Source of the DNA: Thermoplasmata archaeon
Lineage (GTDB): Archaea > Thermoplasmatota > Thermoplasmata > RBG-16-68-12
Assembly (NCBI GenBank): GCA_021788795.1
Contig: JAJYKG010000022.1
Span: 1 to 15,125 of the forward strand
DNA: 15,125 nt
Reading direction: 5' to 3'
The notes under the pieces were generated by a model. It was not told the origin of the DNA. It did not search any database and worked only from the letters and a program-made list of their open reading frames with translations. Shown here one piece after another: positions 1-5,813 of this stretch (within the stretch, counting starts at the first letter, position 1; each line of letters opens with the position of its first letter). A program made the position numbers and the translations under genes.

Positions 1-729
1 GAAGTGGACGGCCTGGTCTTGCTGCGCCCGCACCGCGTCCCGGGCCTTGAGCTCGAGCTCGCCCAGCGCGCGGCCGGCCTTCTCGAACTTCTCGCGGACC
101 GCGTCGCCGTTCTTCTCGAGCTGGTCCTTGACCGCTTGCGGGAGCGTCTCGATCTCCTGCGGCGTCAAGGGGCGGCCGTTGCGCCCGGGCACGATGCTGA
201 CCCCCGCGGCCGTGACCTGGACCGCGAACCCGAGGGCCGCGGCCTCCTTGGAGAACTCCTCCAGGAGCTTCCGGCGCTCCGCGTCCGCTTCCTTCAGGGC
301 CGCGTCCCGGCGGGAGGCGAAGTCCTCGCTCGAGAGGGCCGCGGGCACGACGCGCTGGACCTGGTCCACGAACGTCTTCACGGCCCGGGCGAAGTCCCGC
401 ACCTTCCCCGGAGGGAAGCGCAGCGCCCGCGGCTCATAGGGGTCCCGGAAGTTGTTCACGTAGCACCAGTCCGGCGGGGTGGACCGCTCCTGGGCGATGG
501 ACTCCAGGTAGCGGCGGACGACGACGTTCTTGCCGCTCCCCGGCTCGCCCGCGGCGTAGATGTTGAAGCCTTTTCCCTTGACGTGGAGCCCGAACTTGAG
601 CGCGCGCAGGGCGCGCTCCTGGCCGATGACCCCGCTCAGGGGCGCGAGGTCGGCGGTCGTGTCGCACTTCACGGAGTCAGGAGGGCAGACGAGGCGCAGC
701 TTCTCAGGGGGAAGCGCCGCGATGGACAT
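1..729 (-). CDS. Lon-like AAA ATPase/protease, N-terminal part (AAA_32 type), cut by window edge
   Basis: I translated the minus strand from the ATG at 727-729; the frame is open for 243 codons to base 1, so only the N-terminal part is visible. After a short lead, 'GVIGQERALRALKFGL' (residues 33-48) and a Walker A-like loop GEPGSGKN (61-68) mark the ATPase core, followed by 'DWCYVNNFRDPYEPRALRFPPG' in two pieces (87-108). From about residue 135 a charged, probably coiled-coil insert contains 'GRPLTPQEIETLP'. This order matches the Pfam AAA_32 family of Lon-like proteins, which normally end in a Lon-type Ser-Lys protease domain; that part lies outside the window. The Walker A loop has Asn where Thr/Ser is usual. 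It starts 80 bases after the uL11 stop on the same strand, so co-transcription is possible. The ribosome binding site is weak. The family is confident; protease activity is inferred. Confidence 0.88.
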   Translation of the reverse strand, partial: MSIAALPPEKLRLVCPPDSVKCDTTADLAPLSGVIGQERALRALKFGLHVKGKGFNIYAAGEPGSGKNVVVRRYLESIAQERSTPPDWCYVNNFRDPYEPRALRFPPGKVRDFARAVKTFVDQVQRVVPAALSSEDFASRRDAALKEADAERRKLLEEFSKEAAALGFAVQVTAAGVSIVPGRNGRPLTPQEIETLPQAVKDQLEKNGDAVREKFEKAGRALGELELKARDAVRAQQDQAVHF

Positions 730-809
730 GGTCGCACCGTTGCGTCCCTACGCGGCTGAGGTAGATGAAGAAGAGCCCCCGTCGGCGAGGCGGAAGGCGT
801 AGCCGTGCC

Positions 810-1289
810 TCATCCGGCGAGCTTCGCGTCGTACTTGCCCGCCTTGATCTCCTTGGCGGTCTCCTTCGCGGGCTTGCCCTCGACGCTCACGCCCATGGAG
901 ACGCACGTGCCCACGACCTCGAGGACGCGGGCTTTCAGGTTCTTCCCCTGCATGACGTCCGTCTTCATGTTCGCGACCTTGATCGCCTGGGCCAGGGACA
1001 TGTTGCCGACCCGCGTCTTCCCCGCGTCCCCGGAGCCCTTCTCGATCTTGAGCTCCTTCGTGATGAGCGCGGAGGTCGGCGGCGTGCCGACGGTAATCGT
1101 ATACGTCTTCGTCTTCGGATCGACGACGAGGGTGACGGGGACCTTCATCCCCTCGAAGGCCTTCGTCTTCTCGTTGATCGCCTTGATGATCTCGACGATG
1201 TTCACGCCGAGGGGGCCCAGAGCGGGGCCCAGGGGCGCACCCGGGGTCGCCTTGCCGCCGTCGACGAGGACATCGAGCTTTTCGGCCAT
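810..1289 (-). CDS. rpl11: Large-subunit ribosomal protein uL11
   Basis: This 159-residue protein is the universal L11 of the ribosomal GTPase-associated centre, which binds 23S rRNA and positions the stalk for elongation factors. The N-terminal domain has the Pro/Gly-rich motif 'GAPLGPALGPLGVNIVEI' (residues 18-35). The C-terminal RNA-binding domain ends with 'VVGTCVSMGVSVEGK', the archaeal form of the GT.SMG motif. Length fits archaeal homologues. The ATG is preceded by GAGGT seven bases upstream and by a BRE/TATA-like element at 1331-1343. In many archaea this gene sits directly after spt5 and before uL1, uL10 and P1. Here spt5 is about 2 kb away, on the same strand, and the downstream gene is a Lon-like ATPase instead. 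Confidence 0.97.
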   Translation of the reverse strand: MAEKLDVLVDGGKATPGAPLGPALGPLGVNIVEIIKAINEKTKAFEGMKVPVTLVVDPKTKTYTITVGTPPTSALITKELKIEKGSGDAGKTRVGNMSLAQAIKVANMKTDVMQGKNLKARVLEVVGTCVSMGVSVEGKPAKETAKEIKAGKYDAKLAG

Positions 1290-1330
1290 GGGAGGAACCT
1301 CAGTGGGCTCGCCTGACCGAGCCGCCGGAC

Positions 1331-1343
1331 ATAAACGTTTCGG
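1331..1343 (-). promoter_or_regulatory. BRE/TATA-like promoter of uL11
   Basis: Read on the minus strand this is CCGAAACGTTTAT, an A-rich BRE followed by a TATA-like core, centred about 45 bases before the uL11 ATG. It would put the transcript start roughly 20 bases before the ATG. It resembles the elements ahead of ftsZ copy A, rocD and the CGL gene. Short arms CCGCCG (1322-1327) and CGGCGG (1341-1346) flank it as an inverted repeat. Confidence 0.55.
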
Positions 1344-1365
1344 CGGTCCGACGCCTCAGGGGAGG

Positions 1366-1373
1366 GATTAACC
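1366..1373 (+). promoter_or_regulatory. Possible TATA element of the DUF998 gene
   Basis: GATTAACC is one of the few AT-rich spots in the 107-base divergent gap. Its centre lies about 27 bases before the ATG at 1397, which would give a leaderless or nearly leaderless transcript. The match to a TATA box is weak. Confidence 0.3.
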
Positions 1374-1396
1374 GAGCCCGGCGCATCGCGGCCGCC

Positions 1397-2032
1397 ATGG
1401 CCCGTCTGGACGCCCGCACCGGGGCTCCGTTCGGCTGGGTCGCCGTGGGGATCTGGATCGTCCTGTACCTGGTCGCGGCTCTCTCGACGCCCGGCTAGAC
1501 AATCACGGGGAACCGGCTCAGCGACCTGGGGAATCCGGCCGCGGGGGCCCCGTGGGCGTTCAACTCCGCGTGCATCCTCGCGGGGATCTTCTTCCTGCCC
1601 TTCAGGGGGACCGTCGGCACAGGGATGTCGAAGTGGATGCGGCGCGTGGGGACCATCCTGCTCGCGCTCGCGTCCATCTTCCTGATCCTCCTGGGCATCT
1701 TCCACGAGGGCTCCCCGGACGACCTCCACTTTCTCTTCTCCGCCCTCTTCTTCATCCTGTTCATGATGGGGATCAGCCACTACGCGGTCGCGATGTGGCG
1801 CAACCCGCGGTACGGGCATGTGTCCGGCATCCTGTCCGTCCTCGCGAGCGGGCTCGCACTCGTCTTCATCGTCGCGGTCGTCGTGGACGGCCTGTCGTCC
1901 GAGCCCATGGCCGGCGGGGCGGTCTCCAACGTCCTCGAGCACCTCACGGTGTTCGCCGGCCTCGCGTGGGCGGTGTGGACAGCCTCGCGGCTGTACCGAA
2001 TGCGCGACGCTGCCGCGCCCGGCGCGGACTAG
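1397..2032 (+). pseudogene. DUF998-family membrane protein interrupted by an in-frame TAG
   Basis: Reading from ATG 1397, one frame runs to the TAG at 2030-2032 but is broken by a TAG at codon 34 (1496-1498). The broken reading is a coherent membrane protein: TM1 'FGWVAVGIWIVLYLVAAL', then 'STPG*TITGNRLSDLGNP', then five more hydrophobic segments. The 'N.LSDLG.P' motif just after the first helix followed by a Phe-Asn pair is typical of DUF998, a six-TM family of unknown function. The stop falls where family members often have Tyr after Pro-Gly, so one change from TAC would produce it. Translation restarting at ATG 1625 would lack two helices. Possible explanations are a disabled gene, a sequencing error, readthrough or amber recoding. 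TAG also ends several genes here as a normal stop, so I favour a disabled gene or an error. Its final TAG interlocks with that of rocD. Confidence 0.75.
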
Positions 2033-3234
2033 GCGGCCTCGAAGACCGGCTTGATGCGCTCGATCGCCCAGTCGATGTCGGCCTTCGTGATCACGAGGGG
2101 CGGGGCGAACCTCACGGTCTTCTCGTGCGTGTCCTTCGCGAGGACGCCTTTCGCCATGAGCTTCTCGCAGATCGGGCGGACCGTCTCGTCCTTCCCGAGG
2201 TGGAACTCCACGCCGATGAGCAAGCCCTTGTGGCGGATCTCCTTGATTTTCGGGTTCTTGATTTCCTCGAGGCGCCTCACGAAGTACGCGCCCATCTTCT
2301 CCGCGTTCTCCGCGAGCTTCTCGTCCACGAGGACATCGATTGCGGCCTCGCCAATCGCGGCCGCGAGCGGGTTGCCGCCGAAAGTACTCCCATGGCTGCC
2401 CGGAGTGAACACGGCCATGACGTCCTTGCGGGCGAGCGACGCGGACACGGGGTAGAGGCCGCCGCCGAGCGCCTTGCCGACGCAGAGCACATCGGGCTTG
2501 ATCCCTTCGTGCATGAAGGCGAACATCTTCCCCGTGCGGGCCCAGCCCGTCTGGATCTCGTCCAGGATGAGGAGGAGGTGGTGCTCGTCGCAGATGCGCC
2601 GCAGCTCTCTGAGGTAGCCCGGCGAGGGGACGTTGATGCCGGCCTCTCCCTGAATCGGCTCTACGAGGATGGCGACCGTCTTCGGCGTGATGGCCGTCTC
2701 GACCGCGCGGACGTCGTTGTAGGGCACCATGACGAAGCCGGGCGTGAAGGGCCCGAAGCCCTTCTTCGAGTCCGGGTCGCTCGAGAAGCTGATGATCGTC
2801 GTCGTGCGGCCGTGGAAGTTGTTCTCCATGACGATGATCTCGCCCTCGTCCTCCGCGAGATGCTTCGTCTGGTGGGCCCAGCGGCGGGCCACCTTGATCG
2901 AGGTCTCGACCGCCTCCGCACCCGTGTTCATCGGCAAGGCGACGTCCATGCCCGTGACCTCGCAGAGCTTCTTCAGGAACGGCCCCATCCGGTCGTTGCA
3001 GAAGGCCCGCGACGTCAGGGTGACGCGGCCCAACTGGTCCTTCGCCGCCTTCACGATCCGCGGGTGCAGGTGGCCCTGGTTGATCGCCGAGTACGAACTC
3101 AGCATGTCGATGTACTTCCTGCCCTCGACGTCCCACACCCAGACGCCCTTCGCCTTCGCGATGACGACGGGCAGCGGGTGGTAGTTGTGAGCGCCATACG
3201 TCTCGTCCAGCTCGAGATAGTACTTCGCGTCCAT
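2029..3234 (-). CDS. rocD: Ornithine aminotransferase (class III PLP enzyme)
   Basis: The enzyme transfers the delta-amino group of ornithine to 2-oxoglutarate, giving glutamate semialdehyde/pyrroline-5-carboxylate, and links arginine/ornithine to proline and glutamate metabolism. The diagnostic OAT stretch 'YGAHNYHPLPVVI' is near the N-terminus, followed by 'LSSYSAINQGHLHP', 'LTSRAF', 'LPMNTGAEAVE', 'NFHGRTTTI', 'VEPIQGEAG', the pyridine-binding Asp in 'LDEIQTG', the Schiff-base Lys in 'VGKALGGGLYPVSA' and 'GSHGSTFGGNPL'. These resemble eukaryotic OAT and Bacillus RocD much more than GABA or acetylornithine aminotransferases. The frame is open to a GTG at 3276, with ATGs at 3243 and 3234. 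I chose 3234 because GGAGATG lies nine bases upstream and the length before YGAHNY fits the family; a leaderless GTG start remains possible. It lies 75 bases or more after spt5 with its own promoter-like element. Confidence 0.93.
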   Translation of the reverse strand: MDAKYYLELDETYGAHNYHPLPVVIAKAKGVWVWDVEGRKYIDMLSSYSAINQGHLHPRIVKAAKDQLGRVTLTSRAFCNDRMGPFLKKLCEVTGMDVALPMNTGAEAVETSIKVARRWAHQTKHLAEDEGEIIVMENNFHGRTTTIISFSSDPDSKKGFGPFTPGFVMVPYNDVRAVETAITPKTVAILVEPIQGEAGINVPSPGYLRELRRICDEHHLLLILDEIQTGWARTGKMFAFMHEGIKPDVLCVGKALGGGLYPVSASLARKDVMAVFTPGSHGSTFGGNPLAAAIGEAAIDVLVDEKLAENAEKMGAYFVRRLEEIKNPKIKEIRHKGLLIGVEFHLGKDETVRPICEKLMAKGVLAKDTHEKTVRFAPPLVITKADIDWAIERIKPVFEAA

Positions 3235-3295
3235 GATCCCCATCTCCCGAGGGAGCCCCTCGAAGAAGGATGACACTCAAGCTACCGCGAACAGG

Positions 3296-3311
3296 GATTG
3301 AAAGGTTTCGG
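3296..3311 (-). promoter_or_regulatory. BRE/TATA-like promoter of rocD
   Basis: Minus-strand CCGAAACCTTTCAATC lies in the spt5-rocD gap. Its centre is about 68 bases before ATG 3234, a spacing like that of the two ftsZ promoters, or about 26 bases before the alternative GTG at 3276. It shares the AAACCTTT core with the ftsZ copy A and CGL promoters. Confidence 0.45.
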
Positions 3312-3351
3312 TCGGAGAGTCGGTACCATTCGCGGCCCCGAAGGGGGCGGC

Positions 3352-4296
3352 CTACATCTCCTTGCGCTCTTCTTTCTCCTTCTGCAGGACGCGGACGTGG
3401 TCGCCGCGGACGGTCACGGGGATGCGGACCATGGCCTCGAACAGCTCCACCGTGATCTCCTCCTTCGTCTCGTCGATCTTCTGCACACGGGCCTTCTCGC
3501 CCTTGAAGGGCCCGGCGACGAGCTCCACGATGTCGCCTTCCATGATGCCGCTGACCACGGGTTTCGGCGTGAGGTACAGGTCGATGTCCGCGAAGGAGAT
3601 GCCGGCCTTCTCGCCCTCGCCCTTCACGACGCCGCGCGCGCGGCGCACGCCCCGCACCACCTCCTCGAGGCGATCCGGGTTCATGCTCTCCACGAACACG
3701 TAGCCGCGGAGGTTCGCCGGCACGAGGATCGCGAAGATGCCCACGTCTTTGGCCTTGGCGCGGGCGTAGATGGCGTCCGCCACCGTGCGCTCGTGGCCGA
3801 TGGAGCACTTCACCGCGAGGACAGCCTGCCGCCCCGTGAAGCTGAGCGTCTTCACGTCGGACGCGGTGGGGTCGGACTTGGAGATCGCGCTCAGGACCAC
3901 GTTGAGCCGGTCGCCGAAGCGCGCGCCCTTGGGGCACGTGATCTGGACGGTGAGCTCGCGCTGGCCCTCGGGGATGAGGACGAACTCCTTCTCCGTGACC
4001 TTCGTGAAGGTGACATCCCAGGGCTTGTCCTCGACGCCCGAGATCTTGACGCCCCACTCGGGCGGGTCCGGCACCTCGGAGCCGTAGAGGAGGTCCACCT
4101 TGAGGCGGATCGTGTCGTCATCCGTGCCCGTGTTCGTCACGAGGCCGGGGTACTCCTTGACTTGGCCCGCGGTGAGCGCGAGCTTCTCCTCGGGCAGCTC
4201 GAGCTTGATGCCGGGGTGGCCCGGCGGCGGGCGCTCCTCGGGCTTGGGCTCCGCCTTCTTCTCCACGCCTTTGGACAGGTCGTCGAGCAGTCCCAT
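3352..4296 (-). CDS. spt5: Transcription elongation factor Spt5 (NusG-like) with an N-terminal Ig-like domain
   Basis: The C-terminal half is an archaeal Spt5. The NGN domain covers residues about 157-240 ('QAVLAVKCSIGHERTVADAI', then 'NLRGYVFVES'). The KOW domain covers about 250-305 ('MEGDIVELVAGPFKGEKARV', ending 'VTVRGDHVRVL'). Spt5 clamps RNA polymerase with Spt4 and can couple it to ribosomes. Archaeal Spt5 is usually about 150 residues; this one has 314. Residues 1-28 are a charged, Pro-rich lead. Residues about 29-155 look like one beta-sandwich of the kind seen in NEW3/CARDB-type modules, with 'LTAGQVKEYPGLVTNTGTDDDTI' (in two overlapping parts) and 'LIPEGQRELTVQITCPKGA'. No signal peptide or TM segment is visible, so the domain should be cytoplasmic. 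The ATG follows GGGGGAGAG and lies 24 bases after secE. One frame with uniform codon use covers both halves, so a chimera by frameshift is unlikely. Confidence 0.93.
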   Translation of the reverse strand: MGLLDDLSKGVEKKAEPKPEERPPPGHPGIKLELPEEKLALTAGQVKEYPGLVTNTGTDDDTIRLKVDLLYGSEVPDPPEWGVKISGVEDKPWDVTFTKVTEKEFVLIPEGQRELTVQITCPKGARFGDRLNVVLSAISKSDPTASDVKTLSFTGRQAVLAVKCSIGHERTVADAIYARAKAKDVGIFAILVPANLRGYVFVESMNPDRLEEVVRGVRRARGVVKGEGEKAGISFADIDLYLTPKPVVSGIMEGDIVELVAGPFKGEKARVQKIDETKEEITVELFEAMVRIPVTVRGDHVRVLQKEKEERKEM

Positions 4297-4320
4297 GGTC
4301 TCTCCCCCGAAGGAATCCGA

Positions 4321-4560
4321 TCAGCCGAAGAGGCTCGTGAAGAACGAGCCCCCGTACCGCATGACGTAGTAGATGGCGAACCCGAGCGCGCCGACCGCGA
4401 CGAGCCCGATCCCGGTGATGATGATGACCTTGCTGAACTCGTCGGGCGTCGGCTTCCGGGCCATCTTCAGGATGCGCCCGTACTTGCCCTTGCCCATCCT
4501 CTTGAGGCGCTCCTCGACGCGCCGTTGGACCTCCCAGCCCTTCTCCATCAGGTCGGCCAT
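4321..4560 (-). CDS. secE: Protein translocase subunit SecE (Sec61 gamma)
   Basis: This 79-residue protein is the small tail-anchored subunit that clamps SecY in the protein-conducting channel. An amphipathic basic N-terminal half, containing 'RILKMARKPTPDEFSKV', precedes a single hydrophobic segment (residues about 45-67, 'VIIITGIGLVAVGALGFAIYYVM' split) and a short tail. The 'ARKPTPDEF' stretch before the TM is typical of archaeal and eukaryotic Sec61 gamma. It is slightly longer than the usual ~60 residues. It starts 12 bases after the stop of ftsZ copy A, with a GAGG just after that stop, and lies 24 bases before spt5. This is the classic archaeal ftsZ-secE-spt5 arrangement, so the three are probably one transcript. 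Confidence 0.93.
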   Translation of the reverse strand: MADLMEKGWEVQRRVEERLKRMGKGKYGRILKMARKPTPDEFSKVIIITGIGLVAVGALGFAIYYVMRYGGSFFTSLFG

Positions 4561-4572
4561 GCCCGGTGTCCC

Positions 4573-5682
4573 TCACCGCACGATGTCCACGCCGGCCGCG
4601 GGGCCGCGGACGTGCTCCCCGGGCCCGAGGATCTGCTTCGAGCGCACGCCCGTCAGGATGAGCATGACGCGGAGCTTGTGCTCCAGCGTCTGGTCGATCG
4701 CGGCGCCCCAGATGATCCGGGCGTTGGACGAGATGCGTCCCTGGACGATCTCCGCCACCTTCTCCGCCTCGGAGACGCTCATATCCACGCCGCCCGTGAC
4801 GTTCACGAGGGCGCCGGTCGCGGCGCTGACGTCGACGTCGATGAGGGGCGAGTTGATCGCCTCCTCGATGGCCTCCTCGGCCCGGTTCTCCGAGTCGGAC
4901 TCCCCGAGGCCGATCATGGCGACTCCGCCGCCCTTCATGATCGTCTTGATGTCGTTGAAGTCCAGGTTGACGAGCCCGGGCTTCGTGATGACCTCGGTGA
5001 TCCCCTTGATGGCGCGCATGAGCACATCGTCCGCGACCTTGAAGGCCGCGTTGAGAGCCAGACGCGGCACCAGTTCAAGGAGTTTGTCATTCGGGATGAC
5101 CACGACGGTGTCCGCGAAGCTCCGGAGCTTCTCCAGGCCGTACTCCGCGTTCTCCGCGCGGATCGCGCCCTCCGCCCGAAAAGGGAACGTGGTGATGGCA
5201 ATCGTGAGGGCGCCCGCCTCCTTCGCGAGCTGCGCGATGACGGGCGCGCCGCCCGTCCCCGTGCCGCCGCCGAGGCCGCACGTCAGGAAGACCATGTCCG
5301 CGCCCTGGACCATCGCCCGCAGCTCGTCGCCAGCCTCGCGGGCCGCCTCCTCGCCGACCTGCGGCAACGCACCGGCACCGAGGCCGCGCGTCGCGCGCCG
5401 CCCGAGGAGGAGCTTGTGGGGAGCGCGGATGATGAGGAGGTGCTGCGCATCCGTGTTGCATGCGTAGAGCTCCGCGCCCACGATCCCGCCCTCCACGAGC
5501 CGGTCGATCGTGTTGCAGCCGCCCCCGCCGATGCCGATGATCTTGATGTTCGTCCGCAGGCTCGCGAGGATGCGCTCAAGCTCGGCATCCTCCGTGCCCA
5601 TGCCGATGACCGCGGTGGGCGAATCGGGGACCCGTGGCTCCTCCGCCGCCCGGGTAACGACTTCCCTAACAATGGAGTCCAT
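4573..5682 (-). CDS. ftsZ: Cell division GTPase FtsZ, copy A (secE-proximal)
   Basis: This 369-residue tubulin-like GTPase should assemble into the cytokinetic ring. The tubulin signature GGGTGTG is at residues 138-144. The N-terminal nucleotide loop reads 'GIGGGGCNTI' (50-59), with Gly where most FtsZ proteins have Ala. 'CNTDAQHL' (75-82) and the T7 catalytic loop 'NLDFNDIKTIM' (239-249) are intact. The N-terminal extension of about 44 residues and the short C-terminal tail ending 'AGVDIVR' fit archaeal FtsZ. The ATG at 5682 has GGAGG seven bases upstream. A promoter-like element at 5750-5763 suggests it can be transcribed apart from copy B. Its position before secE matches the locus usually called ftsZ1, but assigning the FtsZ1 or FtsZ2 family needs a tree. 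Confidence 0.96.
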   Translation of the reverse strand: MDSIVREVVTRAAEEPRVPDSPTAVIGMGTEDAELERILASLRTNIKIIGIGGGGCNTIDRLVEGGIVGAELYACNTDAQHLLIIRAPHKLLLGRRATRGLGAGALPQVGEEAAREAGDELRAMVQGADMVFLTCGLGGGTGTGGAPVIAQLAKEAGALTIAITTFPFRAEGAIRAENAEYGLEKLRSFADTVVVIPNDKLLELVPRLALNAAFKVADDVLMRAIKGITEVITKPGLVNLDFNDIKTIMKGGGVAMIGLGESDSENRAEEAIEEAINSPLIDVDVSAATGALVNVTGGVDMSVSEAEKVAEIVQGRISSNARIIWGAAIDQTLEHKLRVMLILTGVRSKQILGPGEHVRGPAAGVDIVR

Positions 5683-5749
5683 GACTCGGCCTCCGGCTAC
5701 ACGAGACGCGGATCGAAGCAGCCGTGAGGGGCACGTAAAGTAGGGACGC

Positions 5750-5763
5750 TAATAAAGGTTTCC
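5750..5763 (-). promoter_or_regulatory. BRE/TATA-like promoter of ftsZ copy A
   Basis: Minus-strand GGAAACCTTTATTA has an A-rich BRE and a good TATA core. It would start a transcript roughly 45 bases before the ATG at 5682. It directly abuts the perfect inverted repeat at 5763-5784. Confidence 0.55.
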
Positions 5764-5784
5764 GGGTGGCGGCTCCGCCACCCG
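5763..5784. repeat. Perfect 10-bp inverted repeat between the two ftsZ genes
   Basis: Arms CGGGTGGCGG (5763-5772) and CCGCCACCCG (5775-5784) are perfect complements separated by CT. The repeat sits 29 bases after the stop of ftsZ copy B and directly upstream of the TATA-like element of copy A. It could be an RNA hairpin that ends or attenuates the copy B transcript, with only a short T-rich stretch after it, or a protein-binding operator for copy A. Confidence 0.7.
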
Positions 5785-5813
5785 ATTCCGGTTCCTCTCC
5801 GGGGAGGCGCGGC

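Noticed and set aside
1496..1498. Pyrrolysine insertion as the main explanation for the internal TAG
   Set aside because: TAG is the natural stop of rocD, spt5, CGL and other genes here, no insertion context is visible, and no pyl genes are in the window. It is kept only as an alternative.
3335..3348. A small hairpin GCCCC/GGGGC just after the spt5 stop, considered as a terminator
   Set aside because: The stem is only five pairs and no T-run follows; short GC hairpins are expected by chance at this base composition.
1202..4057. A 951-codon open frame on the minus strand
   Set aside because: It runs across rocD, the spt5 end and the DUF998 region out of frame. Its translation is Arg/Gly/Pro/His-rich low-complexity sequence, the expected shadow in very GC-rich DNA.
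3298..5727. An 809-codon open frame on the plus strand, antisense to spt5, secE and ftsZ
   Set aside because: The codons mirror those of the conserved genes on the other strand, and the product is Leu/Asp/Arg/His-rich with no recognisable domain.
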